NCBI RefSeq assembly: GCF_011765625.1
Contig: NZ_CP050313.1
Span: 2,228,501 to 2,292,500 of the forward strand
From: Shewanella aestuarii
Lineage (GTDB): Bacteria > Pseudomonadota > Gammaproteobacteria > Enterobacterales > Shewanellaceae
DNA: 64,000 nucleotides
Reading direction: 5' to 3'
Below, piece by piece: positions 30,301 through 38,489 of this stretch (positions are counted from its first letter, which is position 1; the number at the start of each line of letters is the position of its first letter). The translations under genes and the position numbers were made by a program. The notes below the pieces were generated by a model. The model did not search any database. It was not told the origin of the DNA and saw only the letters and a list, made by a program, of their open reading frames with translations.

Positions 30301-31170
30301 TTACTCAGGCTCATCTTCTCTTACACGCCAAAAACTGGCAAATCGTGGAATACCATTTTTAGTCAGTCCTAGATAATAATAGCTAATTGTTGAGCCGATT
30401 GGCGGTGGGTTTCTGCGCTGGTCATCACTAAATCCGCTACCAATTTCAAATTGCTTTCCATCTGGCATTTTTACGACTAATGCCCCAAGTTGGCCGCGAT
30501 ACTTCCCTTTCCCTTGTTGGTATCCAATTACAAGGGCTTCGGCATCATATTTAGGTTTAAGTTTTACGATGTTGCTACTGCGACCAATATGGTACTTCGC
30601 CAGCTTGTAATGCAGCATTAACCCTTCCCCTCCTTTCTCAATCACATTATCTAAAAGAAGATATAACGCTTGCTCAGTGTCTAAAGAGATTTGTGAAATG
30701 GCAGTTAAATAAATGGATGATTGTGCGTAATGTTGAAGTTCAATATAACGTGATTCAAAACTCGCATTTGACAAAGGTAGATCAAACAGCATAAAACGCA
30801 CCTTCTGCCATTGGTTATCATCAGCTTGTTGACGCCTAACAAGTGCTGAAATGGCCTCGAATTGGCCCCTTCCTAACCATAATTCACCTTCTAAAGCGAC
30901 ATTGGGAAAATCTTCGCTGAACCATTTGGGTACGTTAATAACCTTTCCAGCACGTGTGAGTAGTTGCTTTCCGTCCCAATAACCACGAACACCATCAAGT
31001 TTTTCACTAATTAAATAATCACTTACTGCATGTTGTTTGTCTTGATACTGCTTAGCTAATTGAATTTGAGGCTTGTCTGCTGCAAACGCGATGTTAGCGC
31101 TGACAAAATTGAACAATACGAGTAATACTAAATAAAACCTAACCATAAAATGTGAGATATTCATACGCAA
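30301..31170 (-). CDS. Periplasmic ATP-dependent DNA ligase (LigE type)
   Basis: A 289-residue minimal ATP-dependent DNA ligase. An N-terminal signal peptide (hydrophobic residues about 9-30, cleavage likely after AFA) predicts export. The nucleotidyltransferase motif I is SEKLDGVRGYW with the adenylated lysine K57; motif III-like RFMLFDLP, motif IV EGLMLHYK and motif V KLKPKYDAE follow; the OB fold begins about residue 200 (GQLGALVVKMPDG). Related LigE enzymes occur in Haemophilus, Neisseria and Vibrio and are thought to act on extracellular or incoming DNA, possibly in competence or biofilm; that role is inference. It is monocistronic and divergent from dgkA. Confidence 0.9.
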   Translation of the reverse strand: MRMNISHFMVRFYLVLLVLFNFVSANIAFAADKPQIQLAKQYQDKQHAVSDYLISEKLDGVRGYWDGKQLLTRAGKVINVPKWFSEDFPNVALEGELWLGRGQFEAISALVRRQQADDNQWQKVRFMLFDLPLSNASFESRYIELQHYAQSSIYLTAISQISLDTEQALYLLLDNVIEKGGEGLMLHYKLAKYHIGRSSNIVKLKPKYDAEALVIGYQQGKGKYRGQLGALVVKMPDGKQFEIGSGFSDDQRRNPPPIGSTISYYYLGLTKNGIPRFASFWRVREDEPE

Positions 31171-31377
31171 TCCTTTGCTGTGGGGTTATTGGCTGTGGTT
31201 GAAAATGCCGCTCGCATAACAAAACGAACAGATTAACTAACCAGTATAAACTGAGCTATTTGATGCAACTCATTGACATCTATGATTAACAGCAACCGTG
31301 ATAAATGCCATAATCTGAGTTTGATAAAGATAGTACAAAATTTTCCACAAATTATAAAAACAACAATGTAGGCAAAA

Positions 31378-31752
31378 ATGAAACCAGAAAATAACCATGG
31401 CATTAAGCGCGTGATTCGTGCAGCAGGCTTTTCTCTACAAGGGTTAAAATCCGCTTGGCGTGATGAAGCAGCATTTAGGCAAGAGCTTGTTTTAGCAGCA
31501 ATCATGTTACCCATTGCGCTTTATGTTGATATCAGTATCGTAGAACGTCTGATACTCATTTTTGGTATTTTTTTAGTTCTGATTGTTGAGCTACTTAACT
31601 CAGCAATTGAAGCGGTAGTTGACCGTTTTGGTAGTGAAATTCATCCACTTAGTGGTCAAGCTAAAGATATTGCCTCGGCAGCAGTGATGCTGAGCTTAAT
31701 TTTTTGTGGCATCTGTTGGGCCGCGATTCTTGTGCCGAAATATCTGATGTAG
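31378..31752 (+). CDS. dgkA: Diacylglycerol kinase
   Basis: Small integral membrane enzyme that phosphorylates diacylglycerol to phosphatidate, recycling lipid released by osmoregulated-glucan and LPS modification. The 124-residue product has three transmembrane helices and the family signature RDEAAFRQEL near residue 28, VELLNSAIEAVVDR near 69 and KDIASAAVM near 95. ATG at 31378 follows a weak AGG. Length close to the E. coli enzyme (122). Confidence 0.96.
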   Translation: MKPENNHGIKRVIRAAGFSLQGLKSAWRDEAAFRQELVLAAIMLPIALYVDISIVERLILIFGIFLVLIVELLNSAIEAVVDRFGSEIHPLSGQAKDIASAAVMLSLIFCGICWAAILVPKYLM

Positions 31753-31784
31753 ATGGCATGGTTATGCCATCTCTTTGACCAATA

Positions 31785-32627
31785 TCACAAACTCTGGAGT
31801 AATTGCAGGGCTTGTTTTATTTGAGCTCCTCTTTCATTACTCGCCCAATAAGCTGCATAAATATTCCTAGAAATAATTTTTGCATCTGTAACAACAAATA
31901 ATTGCCGACTTTCTAAATAAGGTTGCACAAAGGTTTTTGGTAAAAACGCACAACCACAATTATTAAGCAAAAAATCTAATGCCATGCGGGCTGAGCTGGT
32001 ATGCAAAACAGGCACGGGTAACATAGTAAAATCCTGTGCATGGGCAATATTAAAAGCGGTTCCCCAATCTACCTTGATATAATTTAACTGACTAAGATCG
32101 GTTAATATTGCATTTGGTACTTGGCTGACTAAGCATAACTCCACATCCATCAATTTAACAATTTCTACATCATCAAGTTTTGGCGGGTCAAAGCTAATCG
32201 CAATATCTAGGGTTCTTTCTATTAACTGTTTAGTCATCACAGGCAAAGACAAGACTTCGGTTCGCAGTGATGTTCCCTTTAAGCCAGAATGTAACGCTTG
32301 AAAAAAATATTGTAAGTAGGTATCCCAAATATTATGGCCCGTTCCAATAGTCAATTGTGACAATTGACTTTGATGCAAACTAATATCTTGTTTTGCTCGT
32401 TCCCATGCATTTAAAACAGCTTCAGCATGGCCAAGCATTCGCTCGCCAGCGGGTGTCGGTTGAATGTTATTACGCAGCCTTTCAAACAATTCAACACCGA
32501 GAATGGTTTCCAATTGCTTTACTCGAAAACTCACCGCACTTCGAGTCAAAAACAAATTATCTGCTGCTTTGCCAAAATGCCTTGTACGTGACACCTCTAG
32601 AAAAGTTTTGAGTAAATCCGTATCCAT
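31785..32627 (-). CDS. hdfR: LysR family regulator HdfR
   Basis: A 280-residue LysR-type regulator. The N-terminal helix-turn-helix MDTDLLKTFLEVSRTRHFGKAADNLFLTRSAVSFRV (split here for reading: residues 1-36) closely matches E. coli HdfR, known for repressing flhDC and affecting chromosome genes. The rest is a periplasmic-binding-like effector domain. It is divergent from maoP, the same arrangement as hdfR-yifE in E. coli, which supports orthology. Targets in this organism are not visible here. Confidence 0.88.
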   Translation of the reverse strand: MDTDLLKTFLEVSRTRHFGKAADNLFLTRSAVSFRVKQLETILGVELFERLRNNIQPTPAGERMLGHAEAVLNAWERAKQDISLHQSQLSQLTIGTGHNIWDTYLQYFFQALHSGLKGTSLRTEVLSLPVMTKQLIERTLDIAISFDPPKLDDVEIVKLMDVELCLVSQVPNAILTDLSQLNYIKVDWGTAFNIAHAQDFTMLPVPVLHTSSARMALDFLLNNCGCAFLPKTFVQPYLESRQLFVVTDAKIISRNIYAAYWASNERGAQIKQALQLLQSL

Positions 32628-32768
32628 AAAATTTGTTCACCGAAATGGTCAAAATATTTTGATTTTAAAAAATGCAATCCTGACCAATACTCCAATTAAA
32701 TCGCCAGTTAGCAATCTGTCGTGCAATTAACGTTACTTTACAATCAACTACTCTTAAAGGTAAAGGCC

Positions 32769-33206
32769 ATGTCACAGCAATCATATACCAATGCAACACA
32801 AAGTATTGACGCTATCGCCAATGGCAGTCAAAGCTTCGTCAGCACAAAACGTTTTTTTGATGATATACACTTCCCTAAAGGGTTTAAACGTTGTGGAGAC
32901 TTTACCAACAAAGAAGCAGAATTGCTTGAAATACACGGACATGCTTTAAAAAATCTCTCAGAAGGAACTCAGTTGCCTTGCTCGCCTGATGAAGATCAAT
33001 TCGTAAAGGTTGCCCAAGGGCTATTATCCCCTATGGCGCCAATGGAGTTATTGTGGGCCAAATATACCACGTTAACCAAAGGCAAACCATTTTATGCTGT
33101 TGTCGGCACTATTCATATGCCAACTCAATCATCAAAAGTTGAAATTGAAATTGATTTTGATGATGTAGAGGATGACCCTGATGAAGAGGTAACTGAAGAG
33201 CAATAA
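32769..33206 (+). CDS. maoP: MaoP (YifE) macrodomain Ori organisation protein
   Basis: DUF413-family protein; in E. coli MaoP together with the site maoS helps organise the Ori macrodomain. The core STKRFFDDIHFPKGFKRCGDF near residues 26-46, here quoted from residue 27 on, and KEAELLEIHGHA match the family. I chose the ATG at 32769 (145 residues, AAAGG upstream) over an in-frame GTG 48 bp upstream. The protein has an extra N-terminal stretch of about 20 residues and an acidic tail (DFDDVEDDPDEEVTEEQ) compared with E. coli. Divergent from hdfR. Confidence 0.88.
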   Translation: MSQQSYTNATQSIDAIANGSQSFVSTKRFFDDIHFPKGFKRCGDFTNKEAELLEIHGHALKNLSEGTQLPCSPDEDQFVKVAQGLLSPMAPMELLWAKYTTLTKGKPFYAVVGTIHMPTQSSKVEIEIDFDDVEDDPDEEVTEEQ

Positions 33207-33531
33207 CAATAATTTGATAGATTAATTCAAATATTGTTACCCTCAAAACGTTTACACGACAAAAAAGAGCCTGCTGGCTCTTTTTTCATTCATAGCAAGA
33301 CTCACTGCGAGAAATAGTTACGGCACCAACAATAAAGCTTGATTTAGCGCAATAAAATATGACAAAAAAATTTACATTTGGTTACACGGTGCTAACATGT
33401 GTTTGCAAATTTCTTCCGGGGTGTTTTGCTAAGTTCAGCAGCTACGTTATCGCTAATCAACGATAAAAATGACAACCGCTGCTCAAAGATTATTCGACCA
33501 AAAATAAAAATTATAAGTACGGAATTTAAGT
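33207..33531. other. maoP to beta-barrel gene intergenic region
   Basis: 325 bp. It holds the maoP terminator at 33261-33286 and presumably the promoter of the next gene. A short open frame at 33399-33593 overlaps the start of that gene and has no coding features, so I do not call it. No clear operator is visible. Confidence 0.5.
33261..33286 (+). terminator. Terminator after maoP
   Basis: AAAAAAGAGCC, loop TGCT, GGCTCTTTTTT: an 11-bp perfect stem with a T-run, 55 bp beyond the maoP stop. Confidence 0.92.
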
Positions 33532-34443
33532 ATGTTCAAACCCCTATTAACCTTTCTTTTGTTATCAATCCCCACCCTATCATGGGCAACTGATGATAAG
33601 GTTACTAATCAAATCCCCGTTATACCAGATACCTATATATTCAATATAGGCGCATTTCATGCGAACTCAGACTCCTATATGGTGGTCACCAATCCCAAAA
33701 ATGGCGGTAACTTCCCCCTTGATTTTGAAAGTGATTTAAATCTAAAAGAAACTCAATTTTTACCTTTCTTCGAGTTTGTCTATGCTTTCAACCAAAGGCA
33801 CAATTTTTATGTCGATTGGAAGTCGCTGCATCGTACAGCCAAATCACCAGCAATCGAGAAAGAGTTTCAATTTACTGATAAGGATAATAATACCTACAAT
33901 GTGGAAGCCGGTATTAGCCTAAAAACCACATTAGATGTCGATATTTTAAGACTAGGCTATGGCTATGACTTTTTGCAAGGAAGTCATTACGCGTTAGGCT
34001 TTTCAGTTGGTTTACATACCATGCTAATTGAAACCGCTTTTGAAGGCACTATAGGTTTATGTGTGCCCAATACTGAATTAGCACAGTATTGCGATACTCT
34101 AATCGAAACGCCCAGAGTTGTAGATAGCAGTGTCACCGCACCACTACCCGATTTTGGTTTGTATGGCGTCTATCTATTCTTCCCTAATTGGATATTTAAG
34201 GCGCATGCACAATATTTTGCAGTTAAGCTTGATAACGTTAAAGGTTCTCTTATTGATATCAAAGCAGTAGTTGAAGCAAAACTGAATGAAAATTGGTCGT
34301 TAACTGCGGGATTTAATTTTTATGAAGTTGACGTAGATTATCAACAAACGATGTTGGTTTTAGAACAGCAAATTAATGTAGCAGATTATAATATTAATTA
34401 TAGTTTTACCGGTCCTATGGTATCGGTGCAATACCAATTTTAA
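33532..34443 (+). CDS. Predicted outer-membrane beta-barrel protein, unknown function
   Basis: A 303-residue protein I do not recognise. It has a signal peptide (residues 1-19, cleavage after SWA), then alternating polar/hydrophobic strands with many aromatic residues (FLPFFEFVYAFNQRHNFYVDW near 75, ILRLGYGYDFL near 137, YALGFSVGLHTML near 153) and ends in VSVQYQF, the terminal phenylalanine pattern of BAM-inserted barrels. Two cysteines near residues 180 and 193 could pair in an outer loop. A diguanylate cyclase gene follows 112 bp downstream on the same strand. An 8-12-strand barrel is inference. Confidence 0.75.
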   Translation: MFKPLLTFLLLSIPTLSWATDDKVTNQIPVIPDTYIFNIGAFHANSDSYMVVTNPKNGGNFPLDFESDLNLKETQFLPFFEFVYAFNQRHNFYVDWKSLHRTAKSPAIEKEFQFTDKDNNTYNVEAGISLKTTLDVDILRLGYGYDFLQGSHYALGFSVGLHTMLIETAFEGTIGLCVPNTELAQYCDTLIETPRVVDSSVTAPLPDFGLYGVYLFFPNWIFKAHAQYFAVKLDNVKGSLIDIKAVVEAKLNENWSLTAGFNFYEVDVDYQQTMLVLEQQINVADYNINYSFTGPMVSVQYQF

Positions 34444-34525
34444 GCTATTGTAAAATTTTTAAAAGGTATATTAAAGATACTTATTTTATGGCATTACAAA
34501 TCGCTATTTTACTACTATATTTGAA

Positions 34526-34531
34526 TATAAT
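34526..34531 (+). promoter_or_regulatory. -10 element before the GGDEF gene
   Basis: TATAAT 25 bp upstream of the ATG at 34556. No good -35 is seen at 16-18 bp. It suggests the cyclase has its own start. Confidence 0.3.
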
Positions 34532-34555
34532 ATTGCCACAGTGCTGAAGGTTACG

Positions 34556-35581
34556 ATGTCAAATAGCTTGTTAAAAATTGCCGCCGCCAATTTAAAAAAA
34601 GCGGTGCCGCTCATGCTTAAGTATCAAATTCCTACAACACCCACCAATTATGCACTTTGGTATGCTTATGTGGGTGAGCAAAACCCACAGCTGAATGCCG
34701 AGTTAGATCAAGCGATAAAACAAAATCAAACCTATTCACCTGTTACCAGTGAATTGTTATTTCGTAAACATGTCGCCGATCCGGCCGAATTGAATGTTCG
34801 GGAAATGCGCAAAAACTTAGATGCGATGGTTTGCGAGTTATCACAGTCACTTAAGGATACCAATAACGACACCGAAACCTTCCAAACACAAATAGACAAC
34901 AGTTTTAGTCAATTAGAAAAGCTTGAGCATCAAGGATTTTCATTAGAACAAGTGATTGCTCTGGTTAGAAATATAGTCAAGGAATCAGCAAACATTCGCA
35001 GCAGCACAGAGAATTTTAGCCAACAATTACAAAAAGCTCAATCTGAAATTAACACACTGAAAAAGCGTTTAGCTGACTCAGAAAAAGATGTCTTATATGA
35101 TGCACTGACCAACATATTAAATCGCCGAGCATTTGATGAAGATATTAATGCCCAAATCGACAACTCACCAAATGGTTGTTGTTTAATTTTAATTGATATT
35201 GATCATTTCAAAAATTTTAATGACACCTTTGGCCACCAATTAGGAGATTTGGTATTAAAAATCGTTGCAAAAAGAGTCCAAGAAGCTTGCCGAGATGGTA
35301 TAAAACTTTACCGTTTTGGTGGCGAAGAGTTTGCCATTATCATACCAAATTCCCGACTAAGTATTGCTAGACAACTCGCCGAAGGTATAAGAAGGGCAAT
35401 CGAAAAACTATCTGTAAAAGATAGACGCAGTGATAAAGTCATCGATTCTATTACTGCGTCTTTTGGTGTAGCCCAATGGAAAGAAAACCAAGATGTTGGC
35501 CAATTTATTGAAGCCACCGATAGACTACTTTATGAAGCTAAAAGACTTGGACGCAATCGTGTCATGCCTATAGCAAGTTAA
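34556..35581 (+). CDS. Diguanylate cyclase (GGDEF), soluble
   Basis: A 341-residue cytoplasmic GGDEF protein. The ATG at 34556 is preferred to a GTG 15 bp upstream because GAAGG lies 5 bases before it. The N-terminal 100 residues (VPLMLKYQIPTTPTNYALWY) form a helical domain seen in several soluble cyclases; about 105-175 is coiled-coil-like (QLQKAQSEINTLKKRLADSE); GGDEF domain about 180-340 with GGEEF at 255-259 and the metal aspartate in LIDIDHFK. The I-site position reads RDGI, not RxxD, so strong product inhibition is not expected. It ends 52 bp from the convergent sortase gene. Signal sensed is unknown. Confidence 0.9.
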   Translation: MSNSLLKIAAANLKKAVPLMLKYQIPTTPTNYALWYAYVGEQNPQLNAELDQAIKQNQTYSPVTSELLFRKHVADPAELNVREMRKNLDAMVCELSQSLKDTNNDTETFQTQIDNSFSQLEKLEHQGFSLEQVIALVRNIVKESANIRSSTENFSQQLQKAQSEINTLKKRLADSEKDVLYDALTNILNRRAFDEDINAQIDNSPNGCCLILIDIDHFKNFNDTFGHQLGDLVLKIVAKRVQEACRDGIKLYRFGGEEFAIIIPNSRLSIARQLAEGIRRAIEKLSVKDRRSDKVIDSITASFGVAQWKENQDVGQFIEATDRLLYEAKRLGRNRVMPIAS

Positions 35582-35633
35582 TGGATTGCATTAACCGATG
35601 TTCAAATAGCCACATCAATCTAAGTTGTTTTTG

Positions 35634-36254
35634 TTAAATGAACTGCGGCTTGTTAACCTTGATAGGCTTCGCTTCGACGATATAGCGCATACGGGCATTG
35701 GCACTGATACCATAAAAAGGATAACACGTAATTAATGTTAGCCTTTCATCTGGAGTCATGGCCAACTCTTCCACTTGTGTTTCATCAACCACTCGCAAAT
35801 CAGTAATTTGGTATTCGATGATTGCGCCTTTAATGTTTTGTAATTCAATCTTATCGCCAATGTGTAAATACTGAAGATTGATAAAATGGCTGTCTCGATG
35901 CCCTGCAATCACTGTATTGCCGAGTTCCCCCGCATGAGCTCCGGCTAAATATAAACCGGGACCAAACGCTAATGTCCTGCCCGACACTCCCGCTAAAACA
36001 AACAAAGCCTTTTGCTTTATTTGATCATGCGAGTCGTAAAAGCGCATTTTTGCCACAGGGTGAGTATCTGCCCAGGACCATGGCTTATGTGGTTTTTGAT
36101 CAACTAAGGTTTGTTCAAAAGCCCGTTCAATTAAAAACTGAGCAAAATGAGCTTTAGCGTGCATATACCCTCCTTTTGCAAGTAGTAATAATGCCAGCAG
36201 CAACATGATATTGAATGCTAGCCAATAGTTCCTTTGTTGCGTAAAGTTCAACAT
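35634..36254 (-). CDS. Class GN sortase
   Basis: Transpeptidase of the Gram-negative sortase class that cuts an LPxT-type signal and joins the protein to an acceptor. The 206-residue product has one N-terminal membrane segment (about residues 12-27) and a sortase barrel with catalytic H119 in GHRDSH, C177 in TLITCYP and an arginine in NARMRYIV. I start at ATG 36254; a TTG one codon upstream is possible. It lies 15 bp downstream of the gene for the VIT/vWA protein that ends in LPQTS, its expected substrate. The acceptor in the Gram-negative envelope is not established. Confidence 0.92.
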   Translation of the reverse strand: MLNFTQQRNYWLAFNIMLLLALLLLAKGGYMHAKAHFAQFLIERAFEQTLVDQKPHKPWSWADTHPVAKMRFYDSHDQIKQKALFVLAGVSGRTLAFGPGLYLAGAHAGELGNTVIAGHRDSHFINLQYLHIGDKIELQNIKGAIIEYQITDLRVVDETQVEELAMTPDERLTLITCYPFYGISANARMRYIVEAKPIKVNKPQFI

Positions 36255-36269
36255 CAAATGCGCCTCTGC

Positions 36270-38432
36270 TTAATTGATAATACTCAATCGTTGCCCCGGT
36301 AATGCTCCCTTTAGCCACAAACCAAACAGTATTGTTAACATCAATAAGCTTGCACCCATTAATAGCCATAATCGGCTCGCCGTTGACGTTTGTGGCAACA
36401 CACCATGTGAATCAATCTGCCAACCAGCAGGCAGCAAAAGACCAACTTGTTTCTCTAATAAATTGTTAGTATTGGGATTAACGGGTGTAACATCTACAGC
36501 AACCAAACTGGTTTGACTACTAGCTAAGTGATATTTCATGGCTAACGCCTCAACTTGCTTTGCAACTCGTTGGCGCTCTGCTCGATTTTGACTTAATTCA
36601 AGCTCTGTAATTTGTGCGTTAGCCCAAACCAAATCGATACCTTTTGCATTGCTGCCTTGATTAAAATCCAATTGATGTTGCCAAAATTGACCATTGATAT
36701 AACCTGAAATGATTACAGGTTGCACCCGGCCAGCTGGAATTTTAAAACTGATATACAGCGGATCTTGTTGATATAAATCATCTATATTGGCAGGCCAATA
36801 ATCAGGTACAGTGCCATCAAGGTGATGTAACTCAATATTAGTAAGTACCGGCTGGCTAATTTTATCAATTAACGCGGAGATCTGTTGCTCCACTTCGCTT
36901 GCCTTACCCACATAAGAAAAACTCCCTTTACCCACATTGGCTGCACGGCGCATAAAATGTGAATTGGGTGCAGAACCAATACCCACAGTAAATAATCGAG
37001 ACTCGCCTAACTGATAGCTTATTTGTTCAAATAACTGTGCCTCGTTTGATACTGCACCATCAGTAATAAAGATAACTTGTCTCAATGCTGGTGTTGTTGA
37101 GCTAAATGACTCTTGCTGCTTAGGCATTAAAGTGGTCAATAACGCACTGTTCAATGCGCCCGCCATTTCTGTACCGCCATTCGCATGTAATGCGCCAATA
37201 AAGCGCTTAGCTTGCGTTAAGGTGTTTACAGATACTGGCTGAGCATTGGCAAATAAAGGGTTAACACTTGAGTTAAATTCAATAATGTTAAAGCTATCCT
37301 TGCTATCTAAGTCTTTGAGCGCAATGTCTAGTGCCATTTTGGCTTGAATAATCGATTCCCCTGCCATTGAGCCTGAAGTATCAATCACTAATATCAATTC
37401 GCGATGTATTTTATGCTGTTCTTTGACAGTCATTGTCGGTGGTATTAACAATGCCATGGCATAAGTTTCTGGTGATTTTTCGATAGACTGAAGGCGGTTT
37501 TCATCAACAGTAGGTCCATTCGCTAAAACAGGATGACTTTTGCTATGCTGATAAAAAAGCGCCGAAGTGATTTGCTGGTGATTACTTGTTTGCCACTGTA
37601 AAACAAAATCTCTGTCTAAGGGCACTTTGCCAGCTAAAGATAGATTGGTTTTGCGGCCATCTTTAGACTGAATAATAGGATGGTATAGACTCGTTAGCTG
37701 TTCAATTTCAGTCCCCGCATCCAGGACTACCCGTATTGATACTTTATGACTATCCATTTCAAATTTGTCCTGCATATTAACATACCCGACAGGGCTAAAC
37801 CTTGGTGAAATTAATTTATTACTTTCATCAAACAGGCTAATTTGCCCACTAGGCCGATATCGCGGAGCAACCACCAATGGGAAACGTAAACTGAACACGC
37901 CATCTTGATAATTAATGGTTTGCAGGTAAGTTATTTCCACCACAATTTGCTGCTGAGGACCAATATTGGCCAAATGCGTGGTAAACACATTCGGTCGTTG
38001 CTGGCTAACTAAACTTGCCTGCTTACCTTGCTTTTTAGCTTGCTCAAATTGCTGTTTAGCCACAGCTTTGGGTTTAATCATCCCTTCAATAACCCTGTCA
38101 CCGATAAGTAAACTCATGCCATCTACCGCCGCATTATCAGGCAGAGGAAAAACATACTTAGCATTTATCCAACTGTCTTCAACATTGTTGAACACCTGCT
38201 TAACTGTCACTCGGTTAATTAACCCCGATACCGTCATTTCAACTTGCGTGTCTAACGCAAGCATCTGTTTAGATTGTTGGCCCAATTGATAACTCACTAC
38301 ACCCTGAGTGATAACATCGTCTAAGGGATCGGCATTCACGGCCGATGTCGATACAGATGCAAGAGTGATACTTGAGCTTCCCCAAAATAAAGCCGTAAAC
38401 AAGCAAAACCAACTCACTGATTTAAAGTGCAT
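36270..38432 (-). CDS. Sortase target: VIT/vWA surface protein with C-terminal LPQTS
   Basis: A 720-residue exported protein. Order: signal peptide (about residues 1-25), VIT domain about 45-175 as in inter-alpha-trypsin-inhibitor heavy chains, vWA domain about 343-520 with a complete MIDAS (D351 in DTSGS, a threonine in NGGTEM, an aspartate in FITDGA), then a beta-rich tail. It ends in LPQTS at 679-683, a hydrophobic segment about 688-706 and a short tail containing K708 and R715: a full cell-wall sorting signal as in Gram-positive bacteria. Its Shine-Dalgarno AAGGAGG directly follows a 12-bp hairpin. It matches the family named marine proteobacterial sortase target. Adhesion is suggested by vWA/MIDAS but unproven. 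Confidence 0.93.
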   Translation of the reverse strand: MHFKSVSWFCLFTALFWGSSSITLASVSTSAVNADPLDDVITQGVVSYQLGQQSKQMLALDTQVEMTVSGLINRVTVKQVFNNVEDSWINAKYVFPLPDNAAVDGMSLLIGDRVIEGMIKPKAVAKQQFEQAKKQGKQASLVSQQRPNVFTTHLANIGPQQQIVVEITYLQTINYQDGVFSLRFPLVVAPRYRPSGQISLFDESNKLISPRFSPVGYVNMQDKFEMDSHKVSIRVVLDAGTEIEQLTSLYHPIIQSKDGRKTNLSLAGKVPLDRDFVLQWQTSNHQQITSALFYQHSKSHPVLANGPTVDENRLQSIEKSPETYAMALLIPPTMTVKEQHKIHRELILVIDTSGSMAGESIIQAKMALDIALKDLDSKDSFNIIEFNSSVNPLFANAQPVSVNTLTQAKRFIGALHANGGTEMAGALNSALLTTLMPKQQESFSSTTPALRQVIFITDGAVSNEAQLFEQISYQLGESRLFTVGIGSAPNSHFMRRAANVGKGSFSYVGKASEVEQQISALIDKISQPVLTNIELHHLDGTVPDYWPANIDDLYQQDPLYISFKIPAGRVQPVIISGYINGQFWQHQLDFNQGSNAKGIDLVWANAQITELELSQNRAERQRVAKQVEALAMKYHLASSQTSLVAVDVTPVNPNTNNLLEKQVGLLLPAGWQIDSHGVLPQTSTASRLWLLMGASLLMLTILFGLWLKGALPGQRLSIIN

Positions 38433-38441
38433 AAAACCTCC

Positions 38442-38469
38442 TTAGAGGTTTAGCGAACTAAACCTCTAA
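38442..38469 (-). promoter_or_regulatory. Intercistronic hairpin with UUCG loop next to the target-gene Shine-Dalgarno
   Basis: Within the 57-bp gap between pdsO and the LPQTS gene, TTAGAGGTTTAG and CTAAACCTCTAA form a perfect 12-bp stem; on the minus-strand mRNA the loop is UUCG. The Shine-Dalgarno AAGGAGG begins in the last two As of the stem. CCTC in the 3' arm can also pair with GAGG of the Shine-Dalgarno across a UAAG loop, so two competing structures are possible: one exposes and one hides the ribosome site. No T-run follows directly, so it is not a plain terminator. Confidence 0.65.
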
Positions 38470-38489
38470 CGGTAAATTAAATAGGATGA

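Noticed and set aside
33399..33593. 64-residue open frame upstream of the beta-barrel gene
   Set aside because: It overlaps the signal-peptide start of the real gene, has no ribosome site and no recognisable features.
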